Assembly: GCA_900552845.1 (NCBI GenBank)
Contig: USBC01000015.1
Location: forward strand, 1-19,155
DNA from: an uncultured Oscillospiraceae bacterium
GTDB taxonomy: Bacteria; Bacillota; Clostridia; Oscillospirales; Ruminococcaceae
Length of the DNA: 19,155 nt
Direction: 5' to 3'
In this document: positions 1 to 8,219 of the stretch, piece after piece
Position numbering within the stretch: position 1 is the first letter of the stretch
How the letters are laid out: every line of letters starts with the position of its first letter
Made by a program: the position numbers and the translations under genes
Notes under the pieces: model-generated
Told to the model about the DNA's origin: nothing
Database searches by the model: none
Seen by the model: the letters and a program-made list of their open reading frames with translations, nothing else

Positions 1-11
1 AGGTATATTCA

Positions 12-839
12 TCACAGGGGCGGGAAGAATTCATTCTCCCGCCGTTTTGCGTAGGTCTGCTCCAGCATGGCACGGTGGGAGCAAAACGCCGCGTCGGCGA
101 AATATTTGGCCCCGGTGGGGCATCCCTTTACACAGGCCTGGCACTTGATGCAGATGCCGCTGCAAACGGTCGGCTCCTCCTTTGGGATCGACCCCATCGG
201 GCATCGGGCGGCGCAAAGCCCGCAGCGGGTGCAGCTTGCAGAGTCAGTCACAGGCTTCGCCTTCAAAAAGCGTGCCGGCTCCCCATTTGGCATCAGCGGC
301 GTATAATATGCCCCGATCGGCTCCCTTCCAGGGACCTTCACCGGCTGAGGGCGCTTAATCTCCCGCAGCGCCAGTGCCGTTCTGCGGGCAAAATCCTCCG
401 CTGCGGCAAGATCTGCCGCAGCGGGGCGGCCGTGCGCCAGCAGCGGTGCAAAGGCATGCTCCCCCACCAGTGCTGCCGCAGCCGCCGGCAGAAAGCCATC
501 TGCCGCCAGCACCTCGCACAGCTCCTTCAGGGCGTCATCATAGCTGCGGTTGCCATACAGCACCACCGCAGCCGCAGCCGCTCCCCCACCGGAAAAATTC
601 TGCCGCAAAAAAGGCAGCAGCACATTGGGCAGCCGTCCCGCATAGGTCGGGCTCCCCCAGAAAATCAGATCCTTTTCACAAAAGGTGTTTCTTTTCTCCC
701 TTCTCTCCGGCAGGGTATAGTCCAACTCCCGCACCGGAATGCCCAGTGCTTCGCCGGCAGCCGCTGCCATTGTCTGCAGCACCCGTCGGGTTGTGCCGGT
801 GCCGCTGTAATACACTGCCCACACCGTTTCAAAGGTCAT
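12..839 (-). CDS. EFR1-type flavodoxin/two-[4Fe-4S] ferredoxin protein
   Basis: The 275-residue protein joins an N-terminal flavodoxin-like domain to a C-terminal pair of [4Fe-4S] clusters. The FMN phosphate loop is seen as YSGTGTTRRV (residues 11-20). The cluster ligands are C203, C206, C209, C213 and C230, C233, C236, C240, each set ending CP. This is the EFR1-family architecture, expected to move single electrons between flavin and Fe-S carriers in the cytoplasm; the physiological partner is unknown. I chose the ATG at 839 because GGGAGGTGA sits just upstream; an in-frame ATG at 911 would overlap the preceding gene and lacks such a site. The gene begins 13 bases after the CoA-transferase stop and is probably the last gene of the operon here. 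None of the neighbouring acyl-CoA steps consumes low-potential electrons by itself, so a role in keeping the Fe-S dehydratase active, or in crotonyl-CoA reduction encoded elsewhere, is only an inference. Confidence 0.85.
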   Translation of the reverse strand: MTFETVWAVYYSGTGTTRRVLQTMAAAAGEALGIPVRELDYTLPERREKRNTFCEKDLIFWGSPTYAGRLPNVLLPFLRQNFSGGGAAAAAVVLYGNRSYDDALKELCEVLAADGFLPAAAAALVGEHAFAPLLAHGRPAAADLAAAEDFARRTALALREIKRPQPVKVPGREPIGAYYTPLMPNGEPARFLKAKPVTDSASCTRCGLCAARCPMGSIPKEEPTVCSGICIKCQACVKGCPTGAKYFADAAFCSHRAMLEQTYAKRRENEFFPPL

Positions 840-852
840 CGGGTCACCTCCC

Positions 853-2400
853 TTATTCCGCAAAAAGCGCCGGGTCCATTTCCCGCAGATCATCAGCGAC
901 CAGCGGTTCAAACTCCATTTTCTCCAGTATATCCCGTTTCAGGTCCGCTCCGGGGGCGATCTCAGTCAGCAGCAGTCCCTTCGGGGTCAGCCGGAATACC
1001 GCCCGTTCGGTAATATACAATACCTGCTGGTCGCCCTTTTGGTTGGAATACTCTCCGGAGAAGGTGATATGCTGCACCTCACGCCGGAACTTGCAGATCG
1101 TTCCGTCCTTTACAATGCGAAGTCTCCCGTTCTCCGGTCGAATGTCGCTTTCCCCTGCCGTAAAGCTGCCCATAAAGCACACCTTTTTGGCGCATTGGGT
1201 GATATTGATGAATCCGCCGGGACCGGGGATCTTCTCTCCGAAGCGGCTCACATTCACATTGCCTTCCCGGTCAAATTCCGCGCCGCCGAGGCATGCCACA
1301 TCAATGCCGCCGCCATCGTACAGGTCAAAAATGTCCGGCTGCTTGATCATGGCGTCCGCATTATAGGCTGCGCCGGTCAGCAGACCACCCTGCGGCGCCC
1401 CGCCGATGGTGCCGGACTCGATGCTCAGCGTCACCCGCTCCAGCCTTTTCTCCTCGGTCAGCACATGGGTGATCAGCGTCGGTACGCCGATGCCGAAATT
1501 GACAAAGCTTCCGTCGGCAATCTCCGCCGCCGCACGGCGTGCCATCACCTTTTTGATGTTCAAGGGAATCGGCTTCAGCGCCTCCAGCGGGATCCGTACC
1601 CGTCCGGTAAAGGCGTCTACCCACCGCTCCTCGGTCACAAATTGCTGGCGGGAATTCTCCTCCCGTCCCACGATCACATAGTCCACCAGACAGGCAGGCA
1701 CCACCACGTCCTTGGCGTTCATGGTGCGGGCAGGGATCTCCCTGTCCACCTGAACCAGCACCATACCTCCGCTGTTGTGGGTCGCAGCTGCCATCTCATA
1801 CTGCTCCAGCAAAAAAGCTTCGTTTTCCATGCTGATATTGCCGTCGGTATCGGCGGTACTGCCCTTGATGATACAGACATCTATCGGGAATACCGGAAAG
1901 AAAAGCTGCTCCTTTCCGCCCAGCGTTACCAGCTCCACTACCTCTTCGCCGCTCTCCCACGCCTTTTGGTTCATACGGCAGCCGTCACGGCGCGGGTCAA
2001 CAAAGGTGCGCAGACCTACCTCGGTCAGCACGCCTGCCTTTTTGCCGGTAATGGCGCGCATCATGTGTGACATCACTCCCTGCGGCGCCATAAACAGTGC
2101 AAAATCATTCCGGTGGATATGGGGGTAAATAGAATTTGCAAGGCTTAAATTGCTGCAGAAAAGCCTCGAAAGCATACCCTCATGTGCAAAATGGTTAATG
2201 CCGCGGCGCTTCCCGTCACCGCCCAGACCTGCCACATTCACCAGCCGCAGGTCACGGGGGTGTCCCTCCCGCAGGAAGCGGCTCTCCAGCTCGCACAGAA
2301 TGTCCTCCGCCAGTGAAAAACCGATAAACCCGTCTACCGCTACCGTCATGCCGTCTCGGATCAGGGCAGCGGCTTCGGCTGCCGTCAGCTTCCTTGCCAT
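853..2400 (-). CDS. Family I CoA-transferase, 3-oxoacid/propionate (YdiF/Pct) type
   Basis: A 515-residue fused alpha-beta family I CoA-transferase, matching the usual length of propionate/acetate CoA-transferases (Pct, YdiF). The alpha half starts at about residue 5. The beta half contains NFGIGVPTLI (301-310) and the active-site segment SIESGTIGG, giving catalytic Glu328; in this family that Glu forms the enzyme-CoA thioester. It moves CoA between short-chain acyl-CoA and a free acid; which acid cannot be read from sequence. The ATG at 2400 is preferred: GAGAGGGG lies about 7 bases upstream, while the in-frame ATG at 2418 overlaps the crotonase stop codon and has only a poorly spaced site. 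It sits between crotonase and the EFR1 gene and is distinct from the 4-hydroxybutyrate CoA-transferase at 4722-6023, so the operon carries two different acid-activating enzymes. A 3-hydroxyacid or acetoacetate substrate is plausible but inferred. Confidence 0.88.
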   Translation of the reverse strand: MARKLTAAEAAALIRDGMTVAVDGFIGFSLAEDILCELESRFLREGHPRDLRLVNVAGLGGDGKRRGINHFAHEGMLSRLFCSNLSLANSIYPHIHRNDFALFMAPQGVMSHMMRAITGKKAGVLTEVGLRTFVDPRRDGCRMNQKAWESGEEVVELVTLGGKEQLFFPVFPIDVCIIKGSTADTDGNISMENEAFLLEQYEMAAATHNSGGMVLVQVDREIPARTMNAKDVVVPACLVDYVIVGREENSRQQFVTEERWVDAFTGRVRIPLEALKPIPLNIKKVMARRAAAEIADGSFVNFGIGVPTLITHVLTEEKRLERVTLSIESGTIGGAPQGGLLTGAAYNADAMIKQPDIFDLYDGGGIDVACLGGAEFDREGNVNVSRFGEKIPGPGGFINITQCAKKVCFMGSFTAGESDIRPENGRLRIVKDGTICKFRREVQHITFSGEYSNQKGDQQVLYITERAVFRLTPKGLLLTEIAPGADLKRDILEKMEFEPLVADDLREMDPALFAE

Positions 2401-2414
2401 TTTTGTATCCCCTC

Positions 2415-3185
<771 letters not shown>

Positions 3186-3201
3186 GGGTTCTCTCCTTCT
3201 A

Positions 3202-4503
3202 TCAGCCCAACCAGATGCAGATGGGCAGCGCAATGAGGAAGGTACACAGCACCGGTATCACTGCGCAGGTCACAAAGTTGTATTTATAGCTTGCCTTATG
3301 GGTGGTGTGGCAGATCCCGAACACCGATACGATCGAGCCGTTCCACGGCATCGAATCCAATCCGCCGGAGCCGAGAGAGCAAAGCCGGTGGATAAATTCC
3401 AGACTGTACCCCTGTCCTGCATAGCTCAGGAAAATATCCTTCAGCGAGGTGTACATCAGCGTCAGTCCGCCGGAGGAGGAGCCGAGAATGCAGGCAAACA
3501 GGTTACTGCCCACCGCCGCCACCAGATAGGGATTGGCAGTGGAGGCCTCCAGTGTCTGCACCGCCCACGCATAAAACGGGGTGATTTTCGCCACTGCGCC
3601 GAAGCCCACAATGGTGGCGGTATTGATAATGACCGTTACCGAGGTTGTCGCCGCCTGATTGACAGTCGGCAGCATCTCCTTCCACGGAATGCTGCGATAG
3701 AACAGCAGAAGCGACAGCACAATACCGATCAGCAGGCACGCAACGATCCCGATGCTTGTCACATTAAACAGCACGATTACGACCGTCAGCGGAATAAAGC
3801 TGACGACCGCATTCGGGGTCGCGCCCTCATGCTGGCGCACGCCGCTCTCGGGCGGGGTAAAATGCTCTCCGCGCAGCTTTGCCTTCTTCGCCTGACGGTT
3901 CATGTACCAGACGATCAGCACCGCCATCGCCACAGAAGCCGCCAGACCGGGGATCAACCCCGCATAGGAGGGCGTGCCGAGGCTCTGCATCGAAACGATG
4001 TTGCAGATCTGCGGTGAAAAGGGACCGGTCATTGCAAAGGTCCACATACCGCCGCACACAATGCCCGGCAGCAGATAGGTCGGCAGGTCAGCCTCCTCAA
4101 ACAGCTTCAGCGCGATGGGATAGATGGCAAAAATGATGACAAAGCTGTTGATTCCGCCGTAGCTCAGCAGCGCAGCCGAGATCAGACACGCCACCATGCA
4201 GTTTTTGGCGCCGAACCAGCGCACCACCGTCTCGCCGATCTTTGCCGCTGCGCCGCTGATCTGGTACAGGCTGCCCAGCAGGTTCCCCAGCAGGAAGATC
4301 ATAAAATAAGATACAAAGAAGGATCCGACGCCCTGCACATACACGCCGGTCACCGAGTCCAGCACCGGCAACCCGCTCAGCAGCGTCACCAGCAGCGCCG
4401 CCATGGGGCCCACAATGATGGGCGATACCCGCCGGAAAATCAGCACCGTCATGCCGCATAGTGCCAGCAGGATCCCGATCCCGCTCAGCCAAATCTCATT
4501 CAT
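3202..4503 (-). CDS. GntP-family organic acid permease
   Basis: A 433-residue integral membrane protein with about 11-12 hydrophobic segments from residue 5 to the C terminus. A short hydrophilic loop near residues 205-225 is rich in Lys, Arg and Glu. Its length, and internal Gly/Ser/Pro-rich helices such as GGINSFVIIFAIYPIA and TGPFSPQICNIVSMQ, resemble the GntP/ion-transporter families that import gluconate, 3-hydroxybutyrate and similar hydroxyacids by proton symport. Start 4503 has AGAGGAGA upstream; in-frame extension to 4668 runs into repeat DNA and is not credible. It heads the block permease, crotonase, CoA-transferase, EFR1, which suggests that the imported acid is activated with CoA and passed to crotonase. 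3-Hydroxybutyrate is my best guess, since some GntP members are annotated as hydroxybutyrate permeases. 4-Hydroxybutyrate or another short acid is possible. Confidence 0.75.
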   Translation of the reverse strand: MNEIWLSGIGILLALCGMTVLIFRRVSPIIVGPMAALLVTLLSGLPVLDSVTGVYVQGVGSFFVSYFMIFLLGNLLGSLYQISGAAAKIGETVVRWFGAKNCMVACLISAALLSYGGINSFVIIFAIYPIALKLFEEADLPTYLLPGIVCGGMWTFAMTGPFSPQICNIVSMQSLGTPSYAGLIPGLAASVAMAVLIVWYMNRQAKKAKLRGEHFTPPESGVRQHEGATPNAVVSFIPLTVVIVLFNVTSIGIVACLLIGIVLSLLLFYRSIPWKEMLPTVNQAATTSVTVIINTATIVGFGAVAKITPFYAWAVQTLEASTANPYLVAAVGSNLFACILGSSSGGLTLMYTSLKDIFLSYAGQGYSLEFIHRLCSLGSGGLDSMPWNGSIVSVFGICHTTHKASYKYNFVTCAVIPVLCTFLIALPICIWLG

Positions 4504-4546
4504 GATAATGTCTCCTCTCTTTTTTTGCTTTTCCACCCCGCAGGGG

Positions 4547-4610
4547 GCGTCCCTCCGCTCCCACTCGGGCTGACCCTCCACTGCGCTTCGGGCAGCCCTC
4601 ACCGCTGCGG
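4547..4610. repeat. GC-rich dispersed intergenic repeat, copy 1
   Basis: This 64-base stretch resembles 13051-13113. Shared blocks in the same order are CCCTCCGCTC, TCGGG followed by CTG, then CAGCCCTC and CCGCTGCGG. Both copies are intergenic and next to minus-strand genes of the same locus. The middle part differs, so they are diverged copies or independent members of one repeat family. Confidence 0.5.
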
Positions 4611-4643
4611 AACGCTCCCTCCCGCTCGCCGGCGGGGATACTG

Positions 4644-4680
4644 GAAGAGAGGACAATGGGGCTGGCATTGTCCTCTCTTC
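4644..4680. repeat. Perfect 15-bp inverted repeat, 7-base loop
   Basis: Arms 4644-4658 (GAAGAGAGGACAATG) and 4666-4680 are exact reverse complements, with loop GGGCTGG. On the minus strand it lies after the 4-hydroxybutyrate CoA-transferase stop, but no U-run follows on either strand. It is therefore not a standard intrinsic terminator; an mRNA-end stabiliser or processing hairpin inside the operon fits better. Confidence 0.8.
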
Positions 4681-4721
4681 ACGGGGGGAAAATAAGAAAT
4701 GAAAATGATAAAGTCAATTCA

Positions 4722-6023
4722 TCAGAACTTGCAGTGGAAGCGCTCCTCGTACACCTTGATCAGACCCTCACGGAAGTCGGGGTGTGCAATGCCGATCAGC
4801 GCTCTGGCACGATCCTTCAGGGTCTTGCCCTTCAGCTGCGCAATGCCGTATTCGGTCACCACATAGTTGACGTCATAGCGGCTGGTCGTTACGGCAGCGC
4901 CCTCGTCAATCAGCGGAACGATCTTCGAAATGGTCCCCTTGGCGGCGGTGCTGGGCATCGCCATAATGGTGCGGCCGCCGCGGCTCATGTTCGCGCCGCG
5001 TACAAAGTCTACCTGACCGCCTACGCCGCTGATCTGGCGCAGACCCACGCAGGTGGAAACCACCTGCCCCATCAGGTCTACCTGCACGCAGGAGTTGATG
5101 GAAACAAGGTTATCGTTCTGGCAGATCACGCGGGGATCGTTGACATAATCCACCGGCATCATGGCGACTTCGGGGTTGTTATCCACATAGTCGTACAGGC
5201 GGCGGGTACCCATCAGAAAGGTCGCCACGCTCTTGCCCTTGTGAATGTTCTTCTTTGCATTGGTGATGACGCCGGCTTCTACCAGCTCCACCACGCCGTC
5301 GCTGAACATCTCGGAGTGAATACCAAGGTCTTTCTTATCCTTCAGGAACAAGAGCACTGCGTCGGGAATGGCGCCGATGCCCAGCTGCAGGCAGTCGCCG
5401 TCCTTTACCAGAGAGGCGATATTTTCGCCGATGGCACGCTCCACATCGCCGATGTGGGGAGGCGGCAGCTCGATGAGGTCAGACTCCTGCTCAATGATAT
5501 AATCCAGCTTGCTGACATGGATAAAGCTGTCGCCCATGGTACGGGGCATCTTGGGGTTGATCTGTGCGATCAGCAGGTCGGCACACTCGGCAGCGGGCTT
5601 GGTGTAGTCGCAGGAAACGCCAAAGCTGCAATAGCCGTGCTCATCAGGAGTGCTCAGGTGCAGCAGCACCACATTGGGGTGCAGGGTGGTACGGAACAGC
5701 TCCGGGATCTCACTGAAGAATACGGGGGTAAAGTCGCCGCGTCCCTCCTCGATCGCCTTGCGGGTGCTGCCGCCCAAAAACAGGCTGTTGTGGCGGAAGT
5801 GCTTGGAATTCTCCGGCAGGCAGTACTCCGCCTTGCCCATTGCCACCATATGCACGATTTCCACATTCTCATACTGCTCGGCATTTGCCACCATGGCGTC
5901 GGTCAGCAGGATCGGCTCGCCGGTCGCATGGGCAACTACCACACGGTCGCCGGATTTAATATGCTTTACCGCTTCCTCGGCGGTGGTCAGCTTCTGCTGA
6001 TACAGGGTTCTCCAGTCTTGCAT
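4722..6023 (-). CDS. abfT: 4-hydroxybutyrate CoA-transferase
   Basis: A 433-residue acetyl-CoA hydrolase/transferase family protein, the usual AbfT/Cat2 length. It moves CoA from acetyl-CoA or butyryl-CoA to 4-hydroxybutyrate, giving 4-hydroxybutyryl-CoA for AbfD. The segment GIHSEMFSDG puts a Glu at residue 238, the position I recall for the catalytic Glu of the Clostridium aminobutyricum enzyme. QLGIGAIPDAV (213-223) and the C-terminal VTEYGIAQLKGKT are also typical. Start 6023 has GAGGTGTG upstream and only 3 bases separate it from the small Cys-rich gene, so translation is probably coupled. Its neighbours AbfD and 4-hydroxybutyrate dehydrogenase make the substrate assignment firmer than family membership alone; a related butyryl-CoA:acetate transferase is the main alternative. 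Confidence 0.9.
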   Translation of the reverse strand: MQDWRTLYQQKLTTAEEAVKHIKSGDRVVVAHATGEPILLTDAMVANAEQYENVEIVHMVAMGKAEYCLPENSKHFRHNSLFLGGSTRKAIEEGRGDFTPVFFSEIPELFRTTLHPNVVLLHLSTPDEHGYCSFGVSCDYTKPAAECADLLIAQINPKMPRTMGDSFIHVSKLDYIIEQESDLIELPPPHIGDVERAIGENIASLVKDGDCLQLGIGAIPDAVLLFLKDKKDLGIHSEMFSDGVVELVEAGVITNAKKNIHKGKSVATFLMGTRRLYDYVDNNPEVAMMPVDYVNDPRVICQNDNLVSINSCVQVDLMGQVVSTCVGLRQISGVGGQVDFVRGANMSRGGRTIMAMPSTAAKGTISKIVPLIDEGAAVTTSRYDVNYVVTEYGIAQLKGKTLKDRARALIGIAHPDFREGLIKVYEERFHCKF

Positions 6024-6026
6024 TTG

Positions 6027-6293
6027 TCACACCTCATTTTCTTTTTTTATCGCTTCGCAGGCAGCGTCAAACTGCTCCCTGCTGTTAATCACAAATTTAT
6101 GTCGGACAGCCCGCAGGCTGTCGTGTGCTGCGCACACAGCGGTGCAGCCGCACACCACCAGAATGTACTCCTGCCCGCCGTCACCGGCAGGCTCTATCTG
6201 CCATTCGGGGTGCCGCTTTTCCAGCTCCCGCACGGCAGCTACGCGGTCATAGCGTGGGTTGCAGCCCCCACAGTATTTGATGCCTACTCTCAC
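6027..6293 (-). CDS. Small Cys-rich protein of unknown function (CGGCNPRYDR)
   Basis: An 88-residue protein that I do not recognise as a characterised family. It opens with a short beta-like stretch, then KYCGGCNPRYDR with C8 and C11, and carries a second cluster of cysteines in VVCGCTAVCAAH (C48, C50, C54) with H57 close by. The rest is charged and predicted to be helical; there is no signal peptide or membrane segment. The GTG at 6293 is the best start: GGAG stands about 5 bases upstream and the codon overlaps the TGA of the NifU-type gene as GTGA. An upstream in-frame ATG at 6341 would give a Pro/Arg-rich tail lying entirely in the NifU gene. Five cysteines and a His, translational coupling to an Fe-S scaffold gene and proximity to AbfD suggest metal, Fe-S or redox handling. 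That role is inferred only. Confidence 0.8.
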   Translation of the reverse strand: MRVGIKYCGGCNPRYDRVAAVRELEKRHPEWQIEPAGDGGQEYILVVCGCTAVCAAHDSLRAVRHKFVINSREQFDAACEAIKKENEV

Positions 6294-6580
6294 GCTTCTC
6301 CGGCGTGGCGGCGGCGCAGCAGCTCCATGGCGTCCTGCCACAGCTCATCGCTCACCGTGGTATCCAGCACTACCTGCCGTATCTCCGGAATGGCCTCCAG
6401 AATGGGGGGAGCCACCAGCTCCTCTGCCGTGACCACCGCCGAGGGACAGTTGCTGCATTGCCCCAGCATACGGAAGTACAGTACGCCGTCCTCCACCCGC
6501 ACTACCTGAATATCACCCTCGTGAGTGCGTAGGGCAGGGCGTACCTTTTCATTCAGCACCTGTTCTATCCGTTCCATCAT
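6290..6580 (-). CDS. NifU-like C-terminal domain Fe-S scaffold protein
   Basis: A 96-residue stand-alone NifU C-terminal (Nfu-type) domain. The characteristic CxxC is seen in LGQCSNCPSA (C42, C45), after a domain start RPALRTHEGDIQVV typical of the family (usually RP-L--HGGD). Such proteins hold and deliver [4Fe-4S] clusters. Three in-frame ATGs (6589, 6580, 6577) are possible; AAGGAG is too close to the first and best placed, although somewhat far, for 6580. The gene follows AbfD after a 130-base hairpin spacer and overlaps the Cys-rich gene by GTGA. Since AbfD needs an unusual [4Fe-4S] cluster, a dedicated cluster supplier is a natural reading. I recall a NifU-related gene beside abfD in Porphyromonas gingivalis but cannot verify this here. 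Confidence 0.88.
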   Translation of the reverse strand: MMERIEQVLNEKVRPALRTHEGDIQVVRVEDGVLYFRMLGQCSNCPSAVVTAEELVAPPILEAIPEIRQVVLDTTVSDELWQDAMELLRRRHAGEA

Positions 6581-6613
6581 GGATCGCATCTCTCCTTGGT
6601 TTTTTGGTGTTCT

Positions 6614-6676
6614 CCCGCTCTCCCCCGTAAAAGGGGGCGGGACAGGACGGGGCGCAGTGCCCTACGCCCTGCCCCG
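6614..6676. repeat. Two GC-rich hairpins between abfD and the NifU-like gene
   Basis: CCCCC (6622-6626) pairs with GGGGG (6633-6637) around GTAAAA; CCCG (6614-6617) and CGGG (6638-6641) extend the stem with a small bulge. A second stem, CGGGGC (6648-6653) with GCCCCG (6671-6676), follows. There is no U-tract on the minus strand, so read-through into the NifU-like gene is likely. These may protect or separate mRNA segments. Confidence 0.6.
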
Positions 6677-6710
6677 CGGGGAGATAAGGGGTATTGTAAT
6701 TGAGGAGGGT

Positions 6711-8162
6711 TTATTCTTCAATGTGCGCGATCGCCTTTGCCAGCTCCTTCTTGGCATTCAGGTTGCCCTGACGGCTGATCATAATGCGCTGTGCCTGCGG
6801 AGAACCGGCGCCGTGCATGGACTCGGTGCGGTAGCCGACAGCGGCAGTGCCCAGAGCCAGGTTTTCAATGAGGCGCAGGATCTTCATGCGGTTCTCGGTG
6901 GAAACGGTAGCAACACCGCGCAGATACTTGTCGATGTACGGACCGACCTTCTCATCGCGCAGATCCTTCTCGGAGGGAGCGGTGACCATCAGACCGCCGG
7001 CAATATCCTCGGCAAGACGGACGATCTCATAGGGGAAGCGGGTGACGTTCTGCTTGCAGACGTTGGCAAGCAGCAGGTCGATGATGTAGTTGCCGCTCTC
7101 GGTCTTATGACCCTCGGCGGAGCAGGCAATCCCGCAGCAATACAGCGTTTCGTTCAGGTGGGTCATCTCAATGAGCTTATCCTTGATGTGGCTCGCCTTG
7201 GCAGCGCCGTTGTAATCAGCAGCAACAGCAGCAGCGCCGATCAGAACGTCGCCTACACCGACCTTACAGCCGCCGTAGCTCTGGCGATGGTAACCGGCAA
7301 AGCGCTCAACCAGCATACCGGCAAACTCATGCTCGCCGCACAGGAAGATACGGTCATTGGGTACAAATACATCGTCGAAGATGGTCAGTGCTTCTACACC
7401 GCCGAACTCGGCGTTGCCGACGTCGAGGGTGGAGCCCTCCAGCTTACGGGTGTCGCAGCTCTGGCGACCGATGATCATGAACAGACCGGGGGTATCCAGC
7501 GGAACGGCGAAGGAAACCGCATAGTCCTTATCGTCGGGGCCCATGGACTGGGTGGGCATGACGATTACTTCGTGGGAATTGCAGATACCGGTCTGGTGGG
7601 CCTTGGCGCCGCGAACAACAATACCGTCGGGACGACGCTCTACGATCCGCAGGAACATATCAGGATCTACCTGTGCATGGGGCGCCAGGGAACGGTCACC
7701 CTTGGGATCGGTCATGGCGCCGTCAATGGTCAGGTCGTTCTCTGCGGCATACTTCATAAATTTCACAAAGTTCTCATGGTAGTTGGTGCCATGGGCCTTG
7801 TCGCACTCATAGGTGGTGGAGAACAGGGCGTTAAAGGCGTCCATGCCTACACAGCGCTGGAAGCAGGCAGCGGTCTTCTGACCGCACAGACGCTGCATCT
7901 TAACCTTCTTTACCAAATCCTCAGTGCTCTGATGGATATGGGTAAAGCGGTTGACGCGGGTGCCGGTATAGGGGGAAACCACAGTCATCAGGTCCTCATA
8001 CTCGGGCATCTGTGCCAGATCATAGGTCATACGCACAGAGTTGAGGGAGGGACGCAGAATGGGGCTTTCGGTGGGGTTATTATACTTCTCACCGAACATG
8101 TAGATCTCCATTTTGATCTTCTTAATGCTTTCAATATACTGTTCGCCAGTCATCAGTGCCAT
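6711..8162 (-). CDS. abfD: 4-hydroxybutyryl-CoA dehydratase / vinylacetyl-CoA isomerase
   Basis: A 483-residue flavin and [4Fe-4S] enzyme that dehydrates 4-hydroxybutyryl-CoA to crotonyl-CoA by a ketyl-radical mechanism. Every cluster ligand known from the Clostridium aminobutyricum enzyme can be placed: C100 and C104 (AACFQRC), H292 and C299 (YHRQSYGGCK). The active-site residues E257, Y296 and K300 are present, as is the RTESMHGAGSPQAQR segment near the C terminus. The N-terminal and middle domains show the acyl-CoA dehydrogenase-like flavin fold, with DGAMTDPKGDRSLAPHAQ and VRGAKAHQTG. Start 8162 has AAGGAAG 8 bases upstream. It follows 4-hydroxybutyrate dehydrogenase by 57 bases. The enzyme is oxygen-sensitive, in keeping with a strict anaerobe. 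It is the diagnostic gene of the succinate/4-aminobutyrate branch of butyrate formation. Confidence 0.97.
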   Translation of the reverse strand: MALMTGEQYIESIKKIKMEIYMFGEKYNNPTESPILRPSLNSVRMTYDLAQMPEYEDLMTVVSPYTGTRVNRFTHIHQSTEDLVKKVKMQRLCGQKTAACFQRCVGMDAFNALFSTTYECDKAHGTNYHENFVKFMKYAAENDLTIDGAMTDPKGDRSLAPHAQVDPDMFLRIVERRPDGIVVRGAKAHQTGICNSHEVIVMPTQSMGPDDKDYAVSFAVPLDTPGLFMIIGRQSCDTRKLEGSTLDVGNAEFGGVEALTIFDDVFVPNDRIFLCGEHEFAGMLVERFAGYHRQSYGGCKVGVGDVLIGAAAVAADYNGAAKASHIKDKLIEMTHLNETLYCCGIACSAEGHKTESGNYIIDLLLANVCKQNVTRFPYEIVRLAEDIAGGLMVTAPSEKDLRDEKVGPYIDKYLRGVATVSTENRMKILRLIENLALGTAAVGYRTESMHGAGSPQAQRIMISRQGNLNAKKELAKAIAHIEE

Positions 8163-8219
8163 TTCATTTACTTCCTTTCTTTCTTTGGATTCATCATTGG
8201 TTGGCTCTGTTTCTTGCTA

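Larger units (their letters stand above)
4504..4721. other. Intergenic spacer with GC-rich repeat and 15-bp hairpin
   Basis: A gap of 218 bases between the 4-hydroxybutyrate CoA-transferase and the GntP permease. It holds a GC-rich repeat copy (4547-4610) and a perfect hairpin (4644-4680), both listed separately. I see no convincing promoter for the permease here; the open frames reading through it are shadows. Confidence 0.6.

Noticed and set aside
4644..4680. Perfect hairpin as a transcription terminator
   Set aside because: No T-run follows on either strand, and the genes on both sides appear functionally linked.
4656..6509. 617-residue plus-strand open frame
   Set aside because: Antisense shadow of abfT and the NifU-like genes; its start lies in the 15-bp hairpin.
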